Source of the DNA: Gonium pectorale
Lineage: Eukaryota; Chlorophyta; Chlorophyceae; Chlamydomonadales; Volvocaceae
Length of the DNA: 64,000 bases
NCBI GenBank assembly: GCA_001584585.1
Contig: LSYV01000034.1
Span: 602,166 to 666,165, forward strand
Direction: 5' to 3'
The translations under genes were made by a program, and so were the position numbers. Below the pieces are notes generated by a model. The model was not told the DNA's origin. It searched no databases and saw only the letters and a program-made list of their open reading frames with translations. Of the stretch, positions 32,701-42,825 are shown in pieces. The stretch's first letter is position 1. Each line of letters opens with the position of its first letter.

Positions 32701-35700
32701 CGTGCGGAGACAGCGGCAACGGCCCCCGAGCGTGCCGACGCGGCGGGCGGCGGCAGGGAGGTCATGGCCACAGGAGCAGGCTGTGCCAGCAGCTGCGGGG
32801 GCCGAGTAGGAGAGGGGTTGCAGGGCCCATGCAAAGTAAGCTTCAGCGATGGCCCTCGGGCTAGTCGGCACCAGGCCCTTAACCACCAGAGCATCCGCAT
32901 GCCTTGCTGCTTGCTACTGAAAGCCAACAACGCTCACAGCCCTACCTGGTTTGCGGCGCTCCTGGCGCTCTGAGCTTCCACCCACTCAGGCCGCTGATCG
33001 AGCGCCACTGCCGCAGCCACGGGCGGCGCCACCGTGCTGTCCGGCGGCGCCAACACAGTCGCGAGCGCCTGCGCCGGCGCGGTCGCGGCCGCGGTCGCCG
33101 CCGCCACCGCCGTGGCGATGATGTACCCCACGTCGCGGCTCGCCACGATGCCGCCAGAGCCCGGGTTGACCGCCGGCCCACCGCCCTGCCCCGCCTCGCG
33201 GACCTCGCTGCGACCGACGACGGCGCTGCGGAGGCCCTCCCCGGCTGGCTCGGGAGCCGCCCTGCGAGCTGCGCGTTCAGCACCCCCTCGCCGCTGCGGA
33301 GCTGCCTCAGCGCCCGTATGCCCCCGCTCCCGCCGCAACACCGCCTCCTCATCATCTGCGGGCGCAGTCGCTGCCTCCTCCGACCTGAGGTGCGCCCGCT
33401 GCCACCCAGCGTGCTCCCGCGCTGCCGCCGCCGTTGCCGCCGCGCCACGCTCGGCGCCGCCCATGGCCTGCGCAACCAGCGTCGCAGCCTCACGCAACGG
33501 CAGGGAGAACGCCGCCATGGGTGCGGCGCCGCGCAGCCGCTCCGGAAGCACGCGCCCGTCCCGAGGCAGCTCCTCGTCATCGTGGCCCTGCGAGGGCTCT
33601 GGCCGGGGCTTGGCGGGCCTCCGCGCAGCCGGCTCGGACGCGGCTGCATGCTCCGCCCCCCGGGGCGCGCTGTGGGCTCTCGGCGGCAGTGGGTATGGCA
33701 CGTATGCGCCGTACGGTGGCGGGGGTGGTGGCTCGGGTGCAGCGGCGGCGGAGGCTGCTGGGTGCGAGCCGTAGTGGTGCTGGAGGAAAGGGTGGTGCGG
33801 GAGCTGCCAAGGCCAGAGGGCAGCGGAGGCTTCCCACGCTTGCCCGAGGTAAGGGCCGTAGCCCGGGGGTTGGAAGCCTGGTGGGTACGAGGGGTGCCGG
33901 AACTGCATGGCAATGGCTGCTGCCCGCGCAGCCGCTTCGGCTTCTAATGATAGGGAGGAGTACCGGTCTCGGCGGTGTCGGTTCCGCCGATGCTTGTCGC
34001 GGCCATAGCGGTGGCCGTGCTGGCTGTGGTGGCGCCGGCGCGACTGTCGCCGGTTGTGGCGGTCATGCCGCCGCCCCGCCGCATGGTGGCGGCTGCTGCC
34101 CCTCCGGCGCGGGGGGGAGCGTGAGCGGGAAGACGACGAAGCCGAGGTATCGGATGCCGAGGACGATGCGTAGCGGGACCTGGGTGACGGGTATGAGAGC
34201 GACGAGGACGAGGATGTCGAATGGGACCGCCGGCGGGGCGGCGACCCGCGCCCCTCCCGCTCCCGCGCGATGTCCCGCTCCCTCTCCAATCGGCGTCGCC
34301 GCACACGGCGCTCCTCCCTTCCGCCGCCATCGCTGTCATGGCCCTCCGCTGTCGGTGCTCCGCCGGCGGCCGCTGCCGCGACTACGGGGCCTCTGGTCGA
34401 GGCCCGCAGCGCGGCCTCGAGCTCCTTGGTGCTGGTGGGCGTGCGGGAGCGCTTGGCGGCGTGCACGGACTCCGACTCAACATCCCCTCTGCGATCTGAG
34501 CGGGGGGCAGCGCGCTGACTGGTCCCCTTCGTCGGGGGCACTGACAGCTGGCCGCCTTGGATTGGCTCTGGAGGCGCACGATACTGCTCAGGCCCGGCCG
34601 AGATGGCCGTCGGGGAGGGCGAGCGGAGGGCCACTCCCGAGTCGTCAGTCATTAAAGACTGCGACAGCAGCGGCTCCGGGGAGGACAACGCAGCGCCGCC
34701 CGGACCGCCCAAGCCCCACTGCCGGGCCGCAGCTGCGCCGGGCGACGCCAGCTCTGCGGGCCACCCAGCGGGCTTCTCGACGGCAGGGGCTGCGCCGCGC
34801 TTGCTGTCGGACGGAGCCCGTGACAAGGTGACCCCAACAGCGCCGCCGGGCACCACCGCCTGAGCTGCGGGAGTGCGCTCTGGAGCGCTTGGCTGGGTCG
34901 GCCGGAGGACGCCCGGCCGCACGTCTGGAGCCGGTGCCGGCGGCGGAGGCGCGCCCCTCGCGCTCAGAGCTGTCGCTGATTGAACCTCCTCCTCCGCTGC
35001 TGAAGCTCCCACCACCTGCTGCTCGACCTTCGAGCCCGGATCTGCCAACAGCCCCGACGGCCGCCCCGGCGGTATCCCCTGCTGTGCCATGCGCTTAAGG
35101 CGCAGCCGGCCTCTCGCGGCTGGCGCCACAGCGCCTGCGTCCGTCGAGGCATGTGCCACGCCTGTTGCCGTGATGTGGGCTACCGCTGAAACTGGGTTGC
35201 CCGCCGTCCAGTCCAGGCCTCGCCCAGCCGCGCTTGGGGCAGTGGAGGCTGGCGGCCGTGGCGTATGCCTACCCAGGCGACCGCCACGCTCCGCTGCGTC
35301 TCCATCTGCGGACACTGACAGCGATGAGCTCTGGCTGCCGGTGGCGCTGCTGGAGCTGCCTGCGCTGCTGCCGACGCTGCGCCGTGCGCCTCCGTCGCCG
35401 TAGCCTTCCGCTCCTGCTCTACCGGGCGCCGCCGCCGACGCGCCGAGCGGCGATGCCGTGGCGGTGGCCAGGCGTGACACCGACCTCGTTTGCCCACCCA
35501 CCGACGCGCCCGCTCCCGCTCCAACTCCAGCTCCCGCAGGAGCAGCGATGGCGGGCGACGTGTGCCGCCTGTCGGCCGCCGGTGAGCCGGCTGCCGACCC
35601 CCCGGCGCTGGCGGCGCCGATGGCGCTGGCCGCCACCATAAGCGGGGTGGACTTGCGCACGACGCCCGTGGCGTACCATGCGGCATGAACGTGATGCCCT

Positions 35701-38700
35701 GCCGCCGGCGCCATCGTGGCCGTCCGCGCGGACTCTTTCCCGCCCGCGCCCGCCGCTGATCGGCTGGATGGTGGCTTCATGGCGACGCCGGTACCTAGCA
35801 TGGCCCCCGGCGGGGCCGGTGCGTTGGGGACGCTGGCGAAGCGAGGGGCTGCGCCACCCAGCGCCCGCGCCGCAACGGCGGGAATGGCGGCGGGAAGTGC
35901 CGGCGAGCCGGTGGCTTCGCGCGGCGGCACCGCCGCCTGCTGCGACGTCCCCGCCCCCGCTGCCGCCACTGACGCGGCTGCAGCCAGGAACTCATCGTCG
36001 CCGTCGCTGCCGCCGCCGCGGCGGCGGAGCGTGCCGGCGAGCACGCTGACGGTGGCTGCGCCGCCGCCGCGCGAGGAGCCCAGCATGCTGCCGTCGCCAT
36101 CGTCATCGCTGCTCAGGGTTGCCTCCCGTGAAGCCATCTGTGAGCGCGACAGCTGCCGCCCTACTCCGCTGCGCGACTTGACGAGGTGGGTGTCGGGCGA
36201 GCTGCCGATGCTGGCAGGGAGGCCCGGGCCCCCACTGAGCGCGTCCATGGAACCCAAATCGTACTCACCAGATGAGTTGGATGAGGCGGGCGTGTAGCGA
36301 CCCGCCGGTGTGCCGCCGGGAGCCGTGAAGCTACTGGCCTTCCCGCCCGCCGGTGGCAGGAGCGCTGATGGCGCGGTCTGGCGGCCAGGCGGGAGGTCGG
36401 CGACGCCGGGGAAGCTGCGCCGGCCGCCCGGGTTGGTCATCGGCTGCGTGACGGGGGTGAGAGGCTCGCTGATGCGGCGGCGGCTGGGGCTGACGCCGCC
36501 GCGGTCGCCGCCATACTGCGCTGATGGCGGTAGCAGCAGGGGCGCCGGCGGCGAGGGCTCACCAGGCGGTGGCGGCCGTGGCGGTGAGAGATGAGAAGTT
36601 GGGGGTTGGTGGCCGGGGTGCGGTGGGTCGTGGTGCTGCAACTGCAGGGGTTGCCGGGGGTCCAGCGAGTTGGCTCCGGAGCCGGTGGAAGCTGGGCCGG
36701 CTGCCCGTCCCTCCACGGAGGATATGGCAGACTGGCCGGCGCCGACGGCGCGAGAGGAGCGGGAGGCGCTACCCTCGACGACGTAGCTGGAGGTCCGGCC
36801 GCCCCACGGGTCGGTGGTGGAGCCGGCGTCGAGAGCGGCCGCCTGCGCGCCACGGACGCCGCCGTCACTGGCCACCGAGCCTCCGCCGAGCTGAACCACT
36901 ACTTGAGGTGCCAGGGGGCTCGGTGCCGAGTGTGTGTGGTGCCGCGACTGTGCGGGTCGGAGTGCCGACCCGAAGACGCCGCCGAGGGGCGACCGCGCTG
37001 TGCGCTGGACCACGGGGGCGAGGGGCGGCCGCCCGAGCGGCTCCACACCGGGCGGGAGCGCAGCTCCCGCTACCGCTCCTACCGCCGCACCAGCTCCCGC
37101 TGTCGCTCCCACTCTCACCGCCGCTGCCGCTGCCGTTTCTGCCGGTGGCGCTGCCACTGCAGCTGTGGTGATGGCGCTGGCGGAGGCGGAGGCGGCGAGG
37201 GCAGCGGCTGCGGCGGCTACAGCAGAATGTTGCACCTCGGCCCCGCCACTGGCCCCGCTCGCTCTGCCGCTGCTGCCGGCACTGGACCGGAATGGGGGCA
37301 GCGACACCAGGCGCCGAGACCCCGTGGAACCCGCAGAAGCGCCGCTGCGCCTGGCCCCCGGCGAGCGGGCCGAGGCCGCAGACCCGAACACCGCCCGGAG
37401 CAGCGCTTCCGGATCGCTCGGAACTGGCTGCTTCGCTTCCACGCCCGCAGCCGCACCCTCGGAGCTACTACTGCTGCTGCTCTTCAGGAAGGGAGCCTGC
37501 TGCTCCGCCACTGGTCCGCTTCCGCTGCCCTGCGGACTGACTGAGCTGCGCCTGCTGCTCCTGCTCACAACACCGGCAGCGGCGGCGGCGGCGCCGCCGC
37601 CGGCTGCTTGGCCGTCGCCGTCAGCGTTGATGTTGTTGTTGAAGCCCTCAACGTCGGCGGTGGTGGTGGAGGCGGTTCCGAGGCCAAAGGCCGATGTGGC
37701 GGTCCCGAGACCCCAGTCGGCGGCAATGGTTGCGCTGCCCATCAGGACGCCTGTGGACGCGCCATCACGGGTGTACACGAGCCCCGCGGGGCTGTCACGC
37801 GAGGAGATGATGAGCGGCGCGGGGCGCCGTTGCCGGGCGAGGGGAAAGGAGGGGCTCCGTTGCTGTTGCTGCAGCGGCAGAGAGGGTGAGAGCGGCCGCA
37901 GCGGTGGCGGCTGCTGCGCTTTAGACGCCGGCACCCCGCCGCTAAGCGTCGGCTCAAACTCGGTCGCACCACCGCCACTGCCCCCGCGGATGGCGCCGCC
38001 GGCATCGCCGCTGCCTCTGCCGTCTTCAATGGTAAGCGGAGTCACCCGCTGCTGCTCTCTTTGCGGCTCCTCGGCCTGGGCTGGCAGTGCCAGGGTGGGC
38101 ATCTCCTCTAGTGGCGGCGGATCGTCCGCCGCCGCTATCACCTCCGCCTCCAACTTCTCCAGCTCTGCCTCAGCCTCCACAGCCACTGGTGGGTCGCCGG
38201 CCGCCAGGCGCCGAGCCTCGCTCCAGAGCGGCGGCGCCGTTCCGGGGAAAGCCCGCTCGTGATGCGCAGCGGCAACTTTCAATGCCGCCAAAACGCGCGG
38301 CGGCGCGGCTGCGTCGCCTGTGGCGACAGCATACGGTAGGCTCTTGTAGTTGGCCAGTTTCACCTTCATAAGTGGGTCCCCTGGGCTAAGGAACAGCGCC
38401 GCTGACATTTGCTCATCCAACAGATACGCGACCACCCAGCCGACCCAGCAGTGGCGGCGCTGCTGCGTGGCGGCGGTGGAGGTGGAGCCGCCGCTGCCGT
38501 CGCTGCCACCGCCCTTGCTGGACTGCTTCGAAGCCGGCACTCCGGCATTGCTGCCGGATTCCGACGCCGCGGCGCTGGCGGTTGGGCCTCCCAGCCGCAG
38601 CATGATGGCTGATACTGTCAGACCGGGCTCGAGCCCGGACAGGTCCAGACTGCAGATGCGCCGGGAGGAGCCGCCGCCGGTGGCCGAGGCGGCGTCGGTA

Positions 38701-40016
38701 TCGGAGGAGGGCCTACCTTCCAGGGCCTGCTCGGCGTGCGAGAATGCGAACGTCGGGACAATGCGAACAGACGCAACAAGCGCACGGGGGATGGGGCATG
38801 GGTATGACTCTTCTGGCGACAAGCGCGTCAGATGCACAGGCCCACACGTACACACAGTAGAGCAATGCCAGATCCGGTAGCCGGGTGCCGCACCATCCCC
38901 GACACAGTGGATCGCACATGCGCACTCAGCTCGCAATGCCAAATGCATGTCACCGCCCATTTGTCTACATAGTTTTCCGATGCACCGTGCCCCTCGTCAA
39001 CGGCAGCTTACCCGCATCTCGTCCAGGATCAGCGGCCACAGCTGGCTGTCGGGCGGCTGCACACACTCCCGCGCCGCGCGCAGGGCCTCGGAATCCCTTG
39101 CCGCCGCCGCAATCTCTGAGCCCCCGCGGCCGTTGCCTTTCCCGGTGCTGGCAGGTGGGCCCATGTCCGACAACAGTATCGCGCCGATGCCGCTTGGGGC
39201 TGCTGGCGAGAGGTCCAACAGGTGTGAGCTGATGTGCGGAAGACCGCAGCGCCTGAGAGCCATGAACGCCGAAGCGGCGGGCTCCAGCAGTGGCTGGGGG
39301 CGGCTGGCGGCGGGTCCGTAAAATGCGGGCGCCGGGTCCTGGGCGGCGGGCTCCGAGAGGCGACGCAGCAACATCGCCTCCAGCGCGCCGGTGGGTAGCG
39401 GCGGCGACTGCTGACCGTCAGGGCTGCCATCAGCGTTGCCTGCCAGAGCCTGTGGGTCGACACAGGGCTTCGGATAAAGGGCGCTCCTAAAGGCGAGCGG
39501 GAACATGCATACGCCGGGATAGGGGCTTGGCCTATCCTGCTCGTAAGGGTATCAGGCAACGGTTGGGGCGCATGCAAAGCTTTCGGCAACAAGGTATAGG
39601 CCGGCTTTACGCACCTGGAGGATGTCTTGTTGCTTGGAAAGTCGGTGCCTGAGAGCCGCAGCCGTTGGGGCGTCCGCGAGCAGCCTGCTGAGGCCGGGGC
39701 CTAGCAGCATGTCCAGCGCGTTTAGCAGCTCAGAGAGCTTGAGGCGCACGAAGGTGTGCGGGCATGAGAGCTCGCAGACCAGGACGAGCAGGTAGCCGTG
39801 GGAGGAGCGCTCATAGCCGAGGATGCTGTCTCGTGTGGTGATGAGGCCAGCGCTGGGACCACCGGGCATGGCAGCGGCCAGAGAAGTCGCGCTACATGTG
39901 GAGGCCCAGTCCAGGGGCCGCGGGCCGAGGATTGACGTCCAAATTGGAGTCCCATGATGCGGGTCGCTAGCGCAAACAGCGACACCGCTGAAATATCGAA
40001 ATGGTTCAGTGTTCAT
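29799..40016 (-). CDS. Giant low-complexity RS-rich protein, about 3,200 aa, unknown function
   Basis: Four exons fit in phase 0: 40016-39615, 39449-39012, 38726-32946 and about 32792-29799. The third is an uninterrupted 5.8-kb exon. The first two exons encode the only globular-looking part (SHGYLLVLVCELSCPH, VRLKLSELLNALDMLLGPGL, SQLWPLILDEMR). The early third exon adds HCWVGWVVAYLLDEQMSAAL and a Glu-rich helix. The rest is mostly Ala/Ser/Gly/Pro-rich. About two-thirds through is an Arg/Ser and His/Arg-rich block (SSSSRSRSPPRRRGSSRHHA) typical of splicing-associated proteins. Exon 4 has Gln/Pro/His-rich sequence, GSRGSG repeats, SPDKRP-like repeats and a final helix. The start of exon 4 is uncertain: acceptors near 32792 and about 32898 both keep frame. 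A nuclear RNA-linked role is inferred only from the RS block. Confidence 0.65.
30295..30515 (-). repeat. SPDKRP-type hexapeptide repeat
   Basis: Ten or so 24-base units encode RP-x-SP-D/G-K/R-R variants (for example SPDRRPVSPDKRPSSPGKRP) inside the giant gene. Each unit holds a Ser-Pro followed by basic residues, a plausible proline-directed kinase site array. Confidence 0.85.
30575..30765 (-). repeat. GSRGSG(G)n tandem coding repeat
   Basis: Five copies of a 39-45-base unit encode GSRGSGGGGGGGV with variable Gly number. In plus orientation the units read as CCACCA/CCGCCG runs. Length differences between units suggest active slippage. Confidence 0.9.
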
Positions 40017-40290
40017 CCTTTAGGGTCCATACTTCAGAGTCAGTCAGTCCGAAGTCAGTCCGTGTGCAGGCGAGGCCGTAGTGTGCATGATTGGACGCAG
40101 ACGGAGAACGGTAAACGAGTCAATGTGCCTGTAATTTGAATGCTAATGAAGTAATCAGCCAGTTTGTCTACGGGTATTGGCAGCGCAAGAACAAGAGGGG
40201 CAGCGTTGACCTGTTCCCGTACTGCGTTGACCGGTTCCCGTACGCCTCTGGGAGGCATGCGAGAAAGGTCTGCTGTCATAGGTATGAACA
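40017..40290. promoter_or_regulatory. Short divergent promoter region
   Basis: The 274 bp between the ATG of the giant gene (minus) and the ATG at 40291 (plus) would serve both. It contains a near-duplicate GTTGACC(T/G)GTTCCCGTAC at 40205-40245 and a cluster of GTCAGTC words at 40035-40065. No factor can be named. Confidence 0.4.
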
Positions 40291-40490
40291 ATGACACGGA
40301 AAAAACTGCAGCCTATCGAGAAGAAGAAGGATTCGACACGGGACATCACAAGGGCGAACGCTGGCGGGTGAGCCACCTTCTTATTTTCATGTGGAAAATT
40401 CGTGAATTCAATTTCATTGGTTGTTTCCTTTCCAGCCGTCCCGGACCCATGGAGGCGCTGCGGAAGAAGATTGGATTTACGCTGCTTGCG
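40291..40490 (+). CDS. First two exons of a plus-strand gene, rest not found
   Basis: Exons 40291-40367 and 40436-40490 join in phase through a good GTGAGC donor and a CTTTCCAG acceptor. They encode a very basic start, MTRKKLQPIEKKKDSTRDIT, followed by EALRKKIGFTLLA, ending at a GTGAGT donor in phase 0. I could not find a convincing third exon in the next 2 kb. The position, head-to-head with the giant gene, fits the divergent layout seen elsewhere in the window. It may be a small basic protein or a gene whose 3' part decayed. Confidence 0.35.
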
Positions 40491-42602
40491 GTGAGTTACA
40501 GCGAAACATTAACAAAACCGTATGTTCAACTTACTTGGCGACAAGTTTGAGGGTATGCCCCAGGCGCGTGCCGAACCCGGAACCCTAAGCCACACCTACC
40601 TTGACCCTGCCACTGCGGCGAACAGGGCAGCGCATGCTTGTTCGCGGTCAATGCCCTGCTTCCCCGGATACGCGACGACAGTGACCCAGATGGCCAGAGG
40701 CTGTACGGCAGCATTGCCGTTTTCTTGTGCGGCGGGCTGGTCTGGTTGGGGTTGGGGAGGTCTGGGCCATGCAATTGCAATAGAACGGGGCGGGAATGTG
40801 TGCTGTTGGTGTCGTTGGTGTCCTTTGTAGGGCTCTTGCACGGTCACGCGCACACACGCGGCATACCTGAAACCCCAATTCGCCTTCCTTCCCGCCCTCT
40901 GTGGATGACACCAACGTCCGATGGGCACCGCTTGACCGTTGCCGTACGCCAACCTGCGTGTCCAGGTGCATGCTGACATACGGCGTCGTGAAGGCCCTCA
41001 TATGGACTCCTGCAAACTCGCAGCAGGTATGATGTCTGACGCATTTTGTGTGTGTGGGAATGAGGGGGCAAGTAGGTAGGGGCACAACAGGGCGGCAAGG
41101 CATGGCAGCACCAACCGAGGCTCGGGTATGCATGGCGTTGGGTTCGACCCCTCACCCGCGGCTCCAGAGCCGCAAGTCGCGCCGGCGTCAGCCCTCCAAA
41201 CGACCGTTTTCGATGCAGGATACCAGGTTACAGGTTACACGTCCATCAAAGCCGGGGGGGGGCATGGACGATACCGATACCGAGTCGATTGCAAGGCGCC
41301 GTTGCCTGGCCGTCAATGCATGTGGTCGTTTTGTGAGTTGCCCCTGCTGACGCCCTTTCAATGTCCCCTCTGCTGCTACCGTCTCTTCCCTCAGGCAGAT
41401 GCAAGTCAGCATTAATTGCCCCGGAAAGGGTGATGCCGACTGGCGGACATGGCGTCCCTACTGAATGCGGCATTGACACGTGTAGTTCGCTCCAATCCGT
41501 CGCGCTGCCCGCAAGTCTTCACACCTTTCACCCGCTGCTGGGGCGCAATGGGCGAGCAGTGGGCGTGCACGGTGGGCGCTACTGCAAGGCCGCCAGCGGG
41601 CCCAGTGGCGGCGGCTGTGGGGAAGGGATTTGCGTGCTGGAAGCATGCGACCGGCGTAGGCGGGCGGCAAATACGCGCAGAGCCTGGAATGGAATTAATT
41701 GGCGACTCAGCTAGCATCAACGTATCTACGGACCCTACGTATCCATGAACTCCCACATGCCCCGTCTCGGGGTACTTTTCGCCATGCCGATCCTCTGTCC
41801 GGGATACCAGGCCATAGGACCTGTGACCAGTATTGGTAGCCTGTGGGCTTTGCCAAGTGCAGTATGCGTCAGTTGACCTATGAACTTGGTGTATGCGGAT
41901 CTCGCTCGAACTGTGAGGCCAGAACCCCTTGTGCGCATAAATAGGTTGGATGTTGTCGGCAAGCGACATGTCCTTGAGGTCTGGTTGGGCTGGTATGCGT
42001 GGAGGCTTCGGAGTTTACGACGTTTTGGCAATTGGCATTGCTACTCGGAGCTTGCAGATTGCTGCCCGGATGATGAGTACGTCGCAACTCGCATGGACAC
42101 TCAAGCCGATATTGACGTCCGTACTGTTGAGACCGTCACGTGGATATGACGCGATTTACAACGGGCGGTTCGGGCGGGGGGGGCCGAGTGGGACGAGGTG
42201 AAGGCCGCTGCGGGGAACCTGCGCAGGGAAAAAAAGAGAACCAGAAACGCAGGAACAAGGTGGATGGGAAGCGGCGTGTGCGGCTTGTAGTCCGACCGCC
42301 CGCAGCCATATAGGACGTGGTTGGACAAGGTGCGGGTCCTGACTTCTGTGTCAGGGAATGACAAGCACCTCCCGAGAGCAAGCAGATGCGTGCGCCTCCG
42401 CAGCCGACGGCACGCCCGACTCCTCCCGCCCGACCCCTCCTCCTCGGCCCCTCCGCCCCGCTCCCCAGCCCCTCCCGTCCCCGGCGCTCCGCACCTCCGA
42501 CCCCACCCCCCGTGCCTTCCCATAGTCTAACCCCAAGTTGCGACCCCCTTCCAGCGGCCTCGCACGCCCATTCGCCCCTCCCCAACGTGCCCCGACACGC
42601 AC
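40491..42602. other. Gene-poor interval
   Basis: About 2.1 kb without a gene I can support. A short frame at 41449-41748 starts MASLLNAALTRVVRSNP but has no recognisable domain. CA/TG-rich and moderate-GC sequence dominates. Confidence 0.35.
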
Positions 42603-42825
42603 ATTGTTTTCGTTGAGGTTGCTGTACAGCAGCTTTCGGTTGGACGAGTAGATGACGGTCGGCCGGTCACTGGCGGCGAAGACGCTGACGCCGCCGGGGC
42701 CGCCGCATCCGCCTCCTCCGCCGCCGCCCGCGGCGGCGGCTGTCCGGAATGTCCGCAGCGTGATGGGCTTGGTCCCCAGCACCAGGCGCTTGCAGTCGGC
42801 CAGCCGCCCCGCCCCGCCATGCTGC
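42603..42825 (-). pseudogene. Orphan DDB1-like exon
   Basis: One minus-strand exon encodes [20 protein letters not shown], a poly-Gly insert, and [20 protein letters not shown] followed by NLNENN, then a GTGCGT donor. DDB1, the adaptor of CUL4 ubiquitin ligases, has nearly the same block around residues 700-750 ([27 protein letters not shown]). No other DDB1 block is visible within several kilobases on either side, although introns of other genes here are mostly under 1 kb. The fragment keeps an open frame and a usable donor, so it is either a recent exon-sized duplication, the remnant of a deleted gene, or an assembly join. The exon start near 42825 is approximate. Confidence 0.7.

Noticed and set aside
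34000..38262. Several plus-strand frames of 190-465 aa
   Set aside because: All lie opposite the 5.8-kb exon of the giant gene and consist of antisense low-complexity sequence.
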